A DNA stretch of 8,573 nt from Clostridia bacterium (GTDB lineage Bacteria > Bacillota > Clostridia > TANB77 > CAG-508): positions 1 to 8,573 of the forward strand of contig CAADYC010000009.1 of NCBI GenBank assembly GCA_900753165.1, written 5' to 3'. A program made the position numbers and the translations under genes. The number at the start of each line of letters is the position of its first letter. The first letter of the stretch is position 1. Below the pieces are notes generated by a model, which was not told the DNA's origin, did no database searches, and saw nothing but the letters and a program-made list of their open reading frames with translations. Below, in pieces: positions 1 through 5,529 of this stretch.

Positions 1-2
1 TG

Positions 3-104
3 ATAAAACTACCTAGAACTGAAAAGTTTAGTATTGGAACAGAAATAAAAACTAGTATGTATGAAATGCTAAAATACATATTATTTGCAAGTAATCTAGA
101 GTAA
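3..104 (+). pseudogene. Avd-like four-helix-bundle protein, fragment (5' end outside window)
   Basis: The open frame enters from the left edge and gives 33 residues ending at TAA. The stretch LPRTEKFSIGTEIKTSMYEM followed by a hydrophobic helix matches the conserved N-terminal part of the four-helix-bundle family that includes the accessory variability determinant (Avd) of diversity-generating retroelements and the 23S rRNA intervening-sequence proteins (family knowledge, recalled from pattern). Members are usually about 110-125 residues, and this segment normally lies around residues 20-50. The stop right after the second helix therefore implies loss of the last two helices, which is why I call it broken. 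A clean terminator follows 19 bases downstream. If it is Avd-like, a reverse transcriptase may lie upstream, outside the window. The family call rests on about 30 residues. Confidence 0.5.
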
Positions 105-122
105 ATTAAGTAAAAAATCTAG

Positions 123-160
123 AAAAACTTGAAATCACAAATTGTGACTTCAAGTTTTTT
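123..160 (+). terminator. Rho-independent terminator, probably bidirectional
   Basis: An 18-base left arm (123-140) and right arm (142-159) are complementary except for one A-C mismatch, forming a long hairpin. It ends in a T run on the plus strand and begins with an A run, so it could also stop minus-strand transcripts. It lies directly after the Avd-like fragment and separates it from the asnB remnant. Confidence 0.8.
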
Positions 161-173
161 GATATTATAATAC

Positions 174-252
174 TTATAACTCAATCTTTGGCTGATACTT
201 TTCAAGCCACATATTAACTTGGCACAAATAAGCCATAAGTTGAGGCCCAGTC
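174..252 (-). pseudogene. Detached asnB 3' end, remnant 1
   Basis: On the minus strand this reads T-GPQLMAYLCQVNMWLEKYQP-KIEL-stop, the last 25 or so residues of an AsnB-type asparagine synthase. It matches the C-terminus of the asnB gene at 6609-8457 in the same orientation. By hand alignment over 75 bases there are 9 differences. Most are synonymous (Gly GGG versus GGT, Gln CAA versus CAG, Pro CCA versus CCT), with only Arg to Lys and a terminal Ile to Leu changing the protein. That pattern shows divergence inside a working gene before the piece was stranded here, not decay in place. Homology to asnB ends at base 252, exactly where remnant 2 also stops matching. No promoter or start codon is present, so it is not expressed as a protein. 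Confidence 0.85.
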
Positions 253-389
253 CTCGGGTGTCAAAAAATAACACGAACAGATAAACATTGATACTGTAAG
301 AAAAGAAGAAAAAATACAATCTGCAAAAATAAGTTTTTTTTATAAAAATAGCGAAAAAATAATATAAAATAAGTGATTACTAAAATAAA
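253..389. repeat. Tail repeat copy 1, attached to asnB remnant
   Basis: This 137-base AT-rich stretch aligns with 4280-4415 with about 21 differences and one single-base gap (hand count, roughly 85% identity). Landmarks shared by both copies are GGGTGTCAAAAAA near the start, GAACAG, CTGTAAG, TGCAAAAAT, a run of eight T, ATAAAAATA, and GTGATTACT near the end. In both places it begins directly after the asnB-like piece, so the asnB end and this tail form one repeat unit. I see no intact gene in it. Reading the minus strand gives a short hydrophobic stretch ending in DTRG or DTQG that could be decayed coding sequence. The remaining bases 390-440 are A/T with no feature I can support. Confidence 0.8.
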
Positions 390-440
390 AAGATAATAAT
401 GCAAATTCTGAATATTAATTTAATAAATAAATATAATAAT

Positions 441-485
441 AATCACTTCGCAAAAATAAAAATATTTATTTTTTGCGAAATGATT
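441..485. repeat. Inverted repeat overlapping a promoter
   Basis: Bases 441-461 and 465-485 are nearly complementary (core TTCGCAAAAA against TTTTTTGCGAA, one mismatch and a one-base offset in the A run), giving a stem of about 20 base pairs with a very short loop. It ends directly at the extended -10 element of the following gene. It may be an operator, a terminator for upstream transcription, or an end of a small mobile element. The 9-base word TAATCACTT at 440-448 is also the inverse of 371-379, which ties it to the neighbouring tail repeat. Confidence 0.65.
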
Positions 486-493
486 GCTATAAT
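465..493 (+). promoter_or_regulatory. Extended -10 promoter of the AAA ATPase remnant
   Basis: TGCTATAAT at 485-493 is a perfect -10 hexamer with the extended TGn element. The -35 position at 17-base spacing (465-470, TTTATT) is poor and sits in the right arm of the hairpin. A GAGGTG ribosome binding site follows at 500-505, ten bases before the ATG at 516. Confidence 0.55.
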
Positions 494-515
494 ATATTTG
501 AGGTGAATAACTATT

Positions 516-887
516 ATGAAATTAATAAAGAGAGAATATTTAAAAGAATTAATAGAAGTTATGGGTACGCCAGATATTAAAGTTATAACTGGTGTTAGAC
601 GTAGTGGAAAGTCAAAATTATTAGAAATGTTTAAAAATTACATTATAGAAAACACAAAGAATTATAATATAATTGACATTAATTTTAATTTGAACAAACA
701 ATAAATAGTCTACATGTAGAAGAAAAATATATTCTTGAAGGAGGAATGGCAGGTTCATATATTTATAAAGATGTAAATAAGAAGATATGATATTCAAGGA
801 AAAAGATACTTGTCATCTGTGGATAAATATTATTTGGTAGATCAAACTTTTAAATATGCAAAACTTGGAGCTAAAAATATGATTTAG
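516..887 (+). pseudogene. AAA ATPase (AAA_14/DUF4143 type), heavily deleted
   Basis: Three pieces of one ATPase can be followed. Piece 1 (516-704) begins at a good ribosome binding site. It gives an N-terminus with TPDIKVITGVRRSGKSKLLE, including the P-loop G26-S33, then stops. Piece 2 (707-790, another frame) gives VEEKYILEGGMAGSYIYKDV, like the 'GG-P-Y' segment in the middle of the family. Piece 3 (783-887, the first frame again) gives RYDIQGKRYLSSVDKYYLVD, the typical nuclease-like DUF4143 segment near the C-terminus. Full-length members are near 400 residues; about 120 survive here. The Walker B region, sensor residues and true C-terminus are missing. The family is common in accessory regions of Firmicutes and its cellular role is not firmly established. 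The gene is dead, although its promoter looks intact. Confidence 0.8.
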
Positions 888-900
888 CCAATTGGCTTTT

Positions 901-935
901 AAAATAAGTGTTAGTTAATAGCACTTTATTTTTTT
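901..935 (+). terminator. Terminator hairpin in repeat copy A
   Basis: AAAATAAGTG (901-910) pairs with CACTTTATTTT (922-932) with a one-base bulge around an 11-base loop, and a run of T follows to 935. It is positioned to end transcription of the ATPase remnant. Confidence 0.65.
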
Positions 936-944
936 GCGCATTTA

Positions 945-973
945 TTGTAATAATTTTATATTTATGATAATAT
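945..973 (+). promoter_or_regulatory. Promoter carried by repeat copy A, for the metallophosphoesterase
   Basis: TTGTAA (945-950), a 17-base spacer, and TAATAT (968-973) preceded by TGA, an extended -10. The same arrangement with the same spacing occurs in copy C (5572-5600), which supports it. The ATG of the next gene is at 1016. Confidence 0.55.
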
Positions 974-1015
974 AAAACAAGATTTGAAATATTGAATAAA
1001 ATATAGGAGAAAAAT

Positions 1016-1828
1016 ATGAATGATGATATGAAAATGATTATTTTTTCTGATTTACATTATTTAGATGATAACCATAAAGAAAAAACAAATCGTAAATTAA
1101 CTAAATTGGCTATACCTGTAATTGAAAAATTAATTTATGAAATTAACCAAAAAATAAAACCTGATATATGTGTAAATTTAGGTGATTTAATTGAAGATAC
1201 AGAAGACTACAAACAAGATATTATGAATTATGATTTTGCATATACAAAATTAAAAGAAATAAAATATCCATTGTATTTTGTTGTTGGTAATCATGATTTA
1301 AGGTCTTTAAATAATGAAAATGAACTACTAGAAATATTAAATTACGATAACTTAACATTTTCAATAGATGTAAATAATTATCACTTAGTATTTTTGGGAC
1401 TTAACATAAATAACAACCTAGAAAATAATGATGGAGGAATTAATAGAACAAATACTATTTCTGAAAAAGACCTTAAATGGTTGAAATATGATTTAAATAA
1501 TACAAAATTACCAATACTTATGTTTTGTCATTATGGCATTGCAGAAGATAATATGAATGGAAATTGGTGGTTTTCAAAAGATAGTGAAAGAGCCTTATTA
1601 AAAAATAGAAAACGAATAAAAGAAATAATAAAAAAACATAATGTTTTAGCAATTTTTTCTGGACATCAGCATTGGACAAAGAAAATAAACGAAGATAATT
1701 TAGATTATTATATTATAGGTTCTCTTACAGAAGACATCAATAATAATGGTATTCCAGATGCAGTATATTATGTGGTATCTCTAAATGATGATAATATAGA
1801 TGTTAAGGAACAACACATTAAACTTTAA
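1016..1828 (+). CDS. Calcineurin-like metallophosphoesterase
   Basis: A 270-residue protein with the complete set of binuclear-metal motifs of the calcineurin-like phosphoesterase fold: D12-x-H14 (SDLH), G56-D57 (LGDLIED), G91-N92-H93-D94, H172 (CHYG) and G216-H217-x-H219 (SGHQH). Such enzymes cleave phosphomonoesters or phosphodiesters with Mn or Fe; the closest described group by layout is the CpdA-like phosphodiesterases, but the substrate cannot be read from the sequence. There is no signal peptide or membrane segment, so it should be cytoplasmic. The start at 1016 is supported by AGGAGA at 1005-1010; ATGs at 1028 and 1034 are less well placed. It is driven by the promoter in repeat copy A. 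The broken ABC exporter follows after only 17 bases, so the two were probably one operon. It is the only intact gene between the ATPase remnant and the HD gene. Confidence 0.9.
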   Translation: MNDDMKMIIFSDLHYLDDNHKEKTNRKLTKLAIPVIEKLIYEINQKIKPDICVNLGDLIEDTEDYKQDIMNYDFAYTKLKEIKYPLYFVVGNHDLRSLNNENELLEILNYDNLTFSIDVNNYHLVFLGLNINNNLENNDGGINRTNTISEKDLKWLKYDLNNTKLPILMFCHYGIAEDNMNGNWWFSKDSERALLKNRKRIKEIIKKHNVLAIFSGHQHWTKKINEDNLDYYIIGSLTEDINNNGIPDAVYYVVSLNDDNIDVKEQHIKL

Positions 1829-1845
1829 AGAAGAGGAATAAATAT

Positions 1846-2540
1846 ATGGACGAAAAATTTAACTTTATAGATGCAGTAAAAACTTTATTTAAATATTCAA
1901 AAAATAATAAAAAACTTTATATAAAATCAGTAGTATTTATGATTTTATTTACAGTATCAGAAATGCTATATAAGACATTCATATCTAAATTTTTAGCAAA
2001 TATGGTAAATAAAGAGTTTGAAATAGCATTTAATTTAATAATACTATGTGCGCTTTTTAGAATATTTGGAATAACCTTTTATCATAATCAATACAGAAAA
2101 TGTGGAATTATTGCTGGAGAAAAAATTAGTGCAAATTTGCAGGAAAAATTATACAAAAAAATAATGATATTATCTTCAAAAAAAGGATTTAAAAACATAG
2201 GAACAGGAAAAATCTTAACCATTATAAAATCATGTGAAAGCAATATGGTTAACTATTAATGTATATACTTAAGATGATTCAATTAAATGTTTATTCAACA
2301 GAACTTGCTATGTTGCTTGTAATATATATGGACAATATAATAGATGATGTATTTCATAGAATAATTACCAAATAAAAGGACAAATAGATATCGAAAATTT
2401 AACATTTAAGTACGATACATCAAAAAATGATGTTTTAAGAAATATAAATATTTCAATAAAACCGCATACGCAAAATGCAATTGTTGGACTTAGTGGAGTG
2501 GGGAAAACAACGATGTTTAAATTGTTAACTAAAGAATTAA
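1846..2540 (+). pseudogene. ABC exporter (permease plus ATPase), internally deleted and truncated
   Basis: The first part (1846-2259, 137 residues) starts with ATG after AGAGGA at 1831-1836. It shows two membrane segments (roughly residues 25-45 and 58-80) and the cytoplasmic loop with EKISANLQEKLYKK and GTGKILTIIKSCESNM, as in type-1 exporter permease domains. It ends at TAA. Bases 2260-2359 hold short shifted pieces only. From 2360 another frame gives GQIDIENLTFKYDTSKNDVL followed by NISIKP and AIVGLSGVGKTTMFKLL: the start of the nucleotide-binding domain with its A-loop tyrosine and Walker A. At about 2540 it runs directly into a different transporter, so Q-loop, signature, Walker B and H-loop are gone. 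Full exporters are about 570-600 residues; under half is left. The GTG at 2498 is a Walker A valine codon, not a start. Confidence 0.82.
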
Positions 2541-2992
2541 CAGAGTTTGTAATAATTTCAATTATTTCACTGCAAATATTAAAAAGAATAAATAATAAAA
2601 ATATAAATAAAAAATTTTATCCATATATGGCAGTTGTGATTTTTGTATCTTCATTAATGGTAGTATTTAATGCTAGTTTCGCAACACTTTTGATTTATTA
2701 TATTTTAATGAATTCGTTTGGAAAAACAATTGAATCGGAATCATGCAGTGCTGTATATGCAGCAATTAAAGTAGATAATTTAGAAAAATATAGAAAAGAG
2801 CATATAATGATATTTAATATGTATATGTTTGTAGGACAAATAATAAGTTATAGTTTAGTATTTATTTTATATAATTTTTTTTATAATTTAAATATTTTAT
2901 CAATATCAATAGCTATATTAATGTTTTTCTTAATAATATCTACAATTTATTTAAGAAAAACAGAAAATTATAACTATATTAGATATTTTTAG
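2540..2992 (+). pseudogene. Major facilitator superfamily transporter, C-terminal fragment
   Basis: About 150 residues with five hydrophobic segments, in frame with the ABC nucleotide-binding fragment before it. The cytoplasmic stretch DNLEKYRKEHIMIFNMYMFV followed by GQIISYSLVF resembles the loop and start of a helix in the second half of a Firmicute MFS family in which '(K/E)-Y-K-x-E-(Y/H)-I-x-x-R-E' precedes a G-rich helix. The N-terminal half expected of a roughly 400-residue MFS protein is missing, and there is no ribosome binding site or start of its own. The frame ends with TAG at 2990-2992, and the HD fragment overlaps its last bases in another frame. The assignment to MFS is from pattern memory; another polytopic transporter remains possible. 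Confidence 0.6.
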
Positions 2993-3245
2993 AGGAACAA
3001 CTCAAAGTGATAAATGGATAGACCATTGCATTTGCGTTTGAGATACAGCAGGAAGAATAGCACAAGCATTAAAGGAAAAAGGATATGATGTAGATGTAGA
3101 TAAAACACATTCATATTTAAATAATGACATTGTATGTACTGCTGGAGGAGTTCCAAACCCAGATGATAAACAACCTCTTATAGCAGAGTTTATAAAAACG
3201 CATAAATACACAACAGAAGAAAAATTAATAAATCTATGTGATATG
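2973..3245 (+). pseudogene. HD-domain phosphohydrolase fragment lacking its HD site
   Basis: The frame gives LDIFRGTTQSDKWIDHCICV, an in-frame TGA at 3039-3041, then DTAGRIAQALKEKGYDVDVD and THSYLNNDIVCTAGGVPNPD, ending ...EFIKTHKYTTEEKLINLCD. This follows a known roughly 190-220-residue HD hydrolase family of Firmicutes, in which 'SDxWIxHCxxVGxxAGxIA' is followed by a 'GYIHDIGK' segment and later by 'LTHSFLNN' and 'INLCDLMC'. Here the part between KGYDVDVDK and THSYLNN, which should hold the metal-binding His-Asp pair, is deleted. The TGA stands where a glycine codon (GGA) is expected, a single-base nonsense change. It continues in frame into the MATE fragment. The family match is by recalled pattern and the exact substrate is unknown. 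Confidence 0.6.
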
Positions 3246-3428
3246 GTTTCTTGGATTATAGCTATTATATATATGATTTATAATCTTAAATTAAAGTTTG
3301 AATTACCATATAAAGAATCATTAAACAATGTTATAAAATATGGAGTTCCAATATCTCTTGAAAGACTGTTATCTAGAATATTTATACTTATATATGGTGT
3401 AATTGCAAGTCATTTAGGAACAGATTAA
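3246..3428 (+). pseudogene. MATE efflux transporter, internal fragment
   Basis: Right after the INLCD motif of the HD fragment and in the same frame, about 60 residues follow. They contain one membrane segment (WIIAIIYMIYN), a basic loop, and IKYGVPISLERLLSRIFILI leading to YGVIASHLGTD. The 'G(L/I)P-x-x-(L/I)E' helix ending in 'A-S-x-L-G-T' is characteristic of the start of the second half of MATE multidrug transporters (about 450 residues). It stops at TAA immediately after the GTD. An ATG at 3243 lies inside the fused frame with no convincing ribosome binding site. Bases 3430-3501 encode a further 23-residue stretch ending KGLDVKKCME in another frame, which I do not recognise. Confidence 0.6.
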
Positions 3429-3536
3429 TAAAAACATAAAGAGTCAAGAAGCAATAAATGATGAAAATAAAGGATTGGATGTAAAAAAGTGTATGGAATA
3501 ATTATAATTTTTAAATAAAAAGTTAGGAGAATGAAA

Positions 3537-4199
3537 ATGAATAATAAAGAATTAGAAAAAATATATGAAGAATGTATGGATTATAGTAACAAAATAAAAA
3601 ATCAAATATTAAAAGAAGTTGTTCAAAGAATATATAAAGATTATAAAGAAAGATTGATGAATAAACCTGCAACGCCAGGATCACATCATTATTTTAAAGG
3701 AGGATTATTATATCATATATACTGCGTTACAAGAAATGCTATTGAAATATGTAATATGTATCCGAATTTAGAGGTTGATAAAGATTTAATTATTTTTGGT
3801 GCTCTAGTACATGATATTGGAAAGTGCAATGATTTTAATAATTTTGCAGAAATAGAAAAAAAAGAATCTATAAATGGGAATAGCATGACTTTATTAGGCC
3901 ATTCATATGAAGGAACTCATATAGTTGAAAACTATTTACAAGATTATGAAATTGATGAGCAATTTAAAAATCAAGTATTACACATGATAGGAAGCCATAT
4001 GAACGAATATAGTGAATGGGGAGCATTGGTACTTCCAAAAATGTTAGAAGTAATTATTATCAGTTATGCAGATAGCATGGATGCATATTTTGAACCAGCA
4101 CATGAAATTATTAAAAATGCGAAACCAGGGGAATTATATAAAGTTGGAAATGCACCAAGACCTTATTATAAATCATTAAATCCATATTACAATTATTAA
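3537..4199 (+). CDS. HD-domain hydrolase, YhaM-like
   Basis: About 220 residues. A helical N-terminus is followed by KPATPGSHHYFKGGLLYH, VHDIGKCNDF, LLGHSYEGTHIVENYL, HMIGSHMNEYSEWGALVLPK and SYADSMDAYF. Counted from the ATG at 3537, putative metal ligands are H60, H92-D93, H122, H128, H154 and D179. The order and spacing match the HD domain of the YhaM/CBF1 3'-5' exoribonuclease family ('PAS-x-x-HH-x-x-GGLLEH', 'HDIGK', 'SHHG', 'LHYADNLD'). The N-terminal OB-fold of full YhaM (over 300 residues in total) is absent, so it may be a stand-alone phosphohydrolase. AGGAGA at 3525-3530 touches the ATG at 3531, so the ATG at 3537, six bases away, is the better start. A -10-like TATAAT is at 3503-3508 with a poor -35. 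Substrate unknown. Confidence 0.82.
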   Translation: MNNKELEKIYEECMDYSNKIKNQILKEVVQRIYKDYKERLMNKPATPGSHHYFKGGLLYHIYCVTRNAIEICNMYPNLEVDKDLIIFGALVHDIGKCNDFNNFAEIEKKESINGNSMTLLGHSYEGTHIVENYLQDYEIDEQFKNQVLHMIGSHMNEYSEWGALVLPKMLEVIIISYADSMDAYFEPAHEIIKNAKPGELYKVGNAPRPYYKSLNPYYNY

Positions 4200-4206
4200 A
4201 ATTCAG

Positions 4207-4279
4207 TTAAATTTGTAAAAAAATACTCACATATGCAATTGGATTAGTAGCAATATAAGCCATCAATTGAGGTCCAGTC
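4207..4279 (-). pseudogene. Detached asnB 3' end, remnant 2 (decayed)
   Basis: The clearest part is 4255-4279, which matches the asnB codons for T-GPQLMAY with three base differences in 25. All three are synonymous: Leu TTG versus CTT and Gly GGA versus GGT. Remnant 1 uses GGG at the same glycine, so the three copies carry three different glycine codons. Towards the stop codon the match is poorer, with a short insertion near 4242 and deletions, but CACATAT (4229-4235) and TTAAATTT (4207-4214, containing the stop complement) are still in order. The copy has the same orientation as asnB and remnant 1. Homology to asnB ends at the same base as in remnant 1, and the same tail follows. Confidence 0.7.
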
Positions 4280-4415
4280 CTTGGGTGTCAAAAAACAACA
4301 AGAACAGCTAACCGTTTAAGCTGTAAGAAAAAAATAAAAAACATAATTTGCAAAAATGAATTTTTTTTATAAAAATAACGAAAAATAATATAAAACATGT
4401 GATTACTGAAATAAA
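4280..4415. repeat. Tail repeat copy 2, attached to asnB remnant
   Basis: This is the partner of 253-389, collinear over its whole length. It contains a short inverted repeat, ACAGCT at 4304-4309 and AGCTGT at 4319-4324, that is degraded in copy 1. Here the tail leads directly into the GTGTTAGTTAATAGCAC hairpin, so the full unit appears to be asnB end, tail, terminator hairpin, promoter. In copy 1 the hairpin part has been replaced. With remnant 2 it fills the space between the HD gene and the ORF6N gene. Confidence 0.8.
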
Positions 4416-4438
4416 GTGTTAGTTAATAGCACTTTATT
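4410..4438 (+). terminator. Terminator-like hairpin, repeat copy B
   Basis: AATAAAGTG (4410-4418) and CACTTTATT (4430-4438) are perfectly complementary around the 11-base loop TTAGTTAATAG. The T run seen in copies A and C is lost, because the sequence jumps to ATGATAATATAA; it looks like a deletion between short TTAT repeats. Termination may therefore be weaker here. Confidence 0.6.
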
Positions 4439-4463
4439 ATGATAATATAATATAAAACTATAC

Positions 4464-4492
4464 TTGACGGTTAATGTTTAATAATATATAAT
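4464..4492 (+). promoter_or_regulatory. Strong sigma-A-type promoter of the ORF6N gene
   Basis: TTGACG (4464-4469), a 17-base spacer and a perfect TATAAT (4487-4492). This is the best match to the housekeeping consensus in the window and is not part of the repeat. Transcription would start near 4499, inside the palindrome at 4497-4518. Confidence 0.75.
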
Positions 4493-4496
4493 ATTA

Positions 4497-4518
4497 ATAT
4501 ATTTATTAGTAAATATAT
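4497..4518. promoter_or_regulatory. Palindrome at the start site, possible operator
   Basis: ATATATTTA (4497-4505) and TAAATATAT (4510-4518) are perfect inverted repeats around TTAG. The site covers the predicted transcription start of the ORF6N gene, where a bound repressor would block initiation. Because the sequence is almost all A/T, chance is a real alternative. Autoregulation by the downstream protein, which has a predicted DNA-binding N-terminus, is an inference. Confidence 0.4.
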
Positions 4519-4543
4519 ACATAAGCGAGAACGGAGTGGTATT

Positions 4544-5503
4544 ATGGAAAATGCTGTTAATAAAATTAATACAAATGATAAAGTAGAATTAGTACAAGAC
4601 TCATCAGAAAATATTAAAAACTTAATTTATACTATTAGAGGAAAACAAGTAATATTAGATAGTGATGTTGCAATGCTATATCAATGTGAAACAAAATATA
4701 TAAATCGTGTGGTAAAAAGAAACAATGAAAGATTTCCAGAAGAGTTTTGTTTTAAATTAAACGACAAGGAATTTGAAGTTTTAAGGTGCCAATTTGTCAC
4801 CTTAAAACTTAGTGGAAGAGGACAACATAGAAAATATCTACCATATGTCTTTACAGAGCAAGGAATAGCAATGCTTTCAGCATTATTAAAAAGCGAAATA
4901 GCTGTAAAAGTTAGTATAAATATTATGAAAGCCTTTATAGAAATGCGAAAATTTTTATTATCAAACGGACAAGTTTTTGATAGATTATCAAATGTTGAGT
5001 ATAAATTATTAGAACAAAATAAGGTATTAACAGAACATGAAGAAAAATTTGAAAAAGTATTTGATGAATTACAAAAAAATGAAAAAGAAGAATTCAAACA
5101 AAAAATATTTTTTGATGGGCAGATATATGATGCTTATAGTTTGATAATTGGTATTATAAAAAGAGCGAAAAACAAAATTTTAATTATAGACAATTATATA
5201 GATGACAGTATTTTAGAAATGCTACAAAAGAAAAACAAAAATGTTGAAGTTATAATTTTAGCAATACAAAATAACAAATTAACCAAATTGGATATTCAAA
5301 AATTTAATAAACAATATCCTACATTAAAAATTGCATATACAAATAAGTTTCATGATAGATTTATAGTAATTGATAACAAAGAGTTATATCATTGTGGAGC
5401 ATCACTTAAAGATTTAGGAAAGAAATGTTTTGCAATTTCTAAAATAGAAGATATTGAATACATAGAAAAGATAAGTTGTGTAGAAGAAGTCAAAACACAA
5501 TAA
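4544..5503 (+). CDS. ORF6N domain protein with a PLD-like C-terminal domain
   Basis: A 319-residue protein. Residues 24-138 form an ORF6N (KilA-N-related) domain: IRGKQVILDSDVAMLY, then NRVVKRNNERFPEEFCFKL and KYLPYVFTEQGIAMLSALL. Such domains come from phage and plasmid DNA-binding or antirepressor proteins. Residues 145-187 are charged and helical, probably a coiled-coil linker. Residues 188-310 resemble a phospholipase D-like fold: ILIIDNYIDDSILEML, then H270-D-R272-F-I-V-I-D277, which fits H-x-K-x4-D with Arg for Lys, then HCGASLKDLGKK. One such motif per chain would require a dimer for nuclease-type activity, and the Lys-to-Arg change could mean binding without catalysis. The start is set by GGAG at 4533-4536. 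The gene stands alone, behind its own strong promoter and between repeats. It contains a perfect hairpin at 4776-4810. Confidence 0.85.
   Translation: MENAVNKINTNDKVELVQDSSENIKNLIYTIRGKQVILDSDVAMLYQCETKYINRVVKRNNERFPEEFCFKLNDKEFEVLRCQFVTLKLSGRGQHRKYLPYVFTEQGIAMLSALLKSEIAVKVSINIMKAFIEMRKFLLSNGQVFDRLSNVEYKLLEQNKVLTEHEEKFEKVFDELQKNEKEEFKQKIFFDGQIYDAYSLIIGIIKRAKNKILIIDNYIDDSILEMLQKKNKNVEVIILAIQNNKLTKLDIQKFNKQYPTLKIAYTNKFHDRFIVIDNKELYHCGASLKDLGKKCFAISKIEDIEYIEKISCVEEVKTQ
4776..4810. repeat. Perfect 13-base inverted repeat inside the ORF6N gene
   Basis: AAGTTTTAAGGTG (4776-4788) and CACCTTAAAACTT (4798-4810) are exact inverse complements around a nine-base loop. They span codons 78-89 (EVLRCQFVTLKL) in the ORF6N domain. 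The arms contain the densest G/C stretch around. In the mRNA this would be a stable hairpin inside the reading frame. Confidence 0.85.
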
Positions 5504-5529
5504 AATAATATAAAACATGTGATTACTGA

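Larger units (their letters stand above)
901..976 (+). repeat. Terminator-plus-promoter repeat, copy A
   Basis: The sequence shares with 5530-5604 a hairpin built on GTGTTAGTTAATAGCAC, then TTTTTTGC, ATTTATTGTAATAATTT and TTTATGATAATATAAAA. In each case the first half acts like a terminator and the second like a promoter. A shorter copy is at 4410-4457. This copy separates the ATPase remnant from the metallophosphoesterase. Just before it, bases 886-897 form the 12-base palindrome AGCCAATTGGCT followed by T residues. Confidence 0.75.

Noticed and set aside
119..319. Minus-strand open frame of 66 codons
   Set aside because: It reads the asnB remnant and tail in the wrong frame. The correct asnB frame over 174-252 gives GPQLMAYLCQ, while this one gives an unrelated hydrophobic string and has no ribosome binding site.
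390..440. CRISPR array or tandem repeat in the AT-rich spacers
   Set aside because: The A/T words recur only by low complexity; there is no regular unit with spacers, and no cas gene is seen.
2498..2992. A separate 164-residue gene starting with GTG at 2498
   Set aside because: The GTG is the valine codon in the Walker A motif of the ABC fragment. The frame is open upstream to 2360 with good NBD sequence.
3039..3041. TGA read as glycine (alternative genetic code), since Gly is expected here
   Set aside because: The host gene is already a truncated fragment, GGA is used freely for Gly everywhere else, and Trp is TGG throughout. A nonsense mutation is simpler.
3002..3211. Minus-strand open frame of 69 codons
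   Set aside because: It lies opposite the HD fragment, whose plus-strand reading has clear family motifs. It has no start signal of its own.
4681..5097. Minus-strand open frame of 138 codons
   Set aside because: It is fully inside the ORF6N gene on the opposite strand. The plus strand carries the domain motifs, promoter and ribosome binding site; the minus frame is Ser/Phe/Asn-rich with no recognisable domain.
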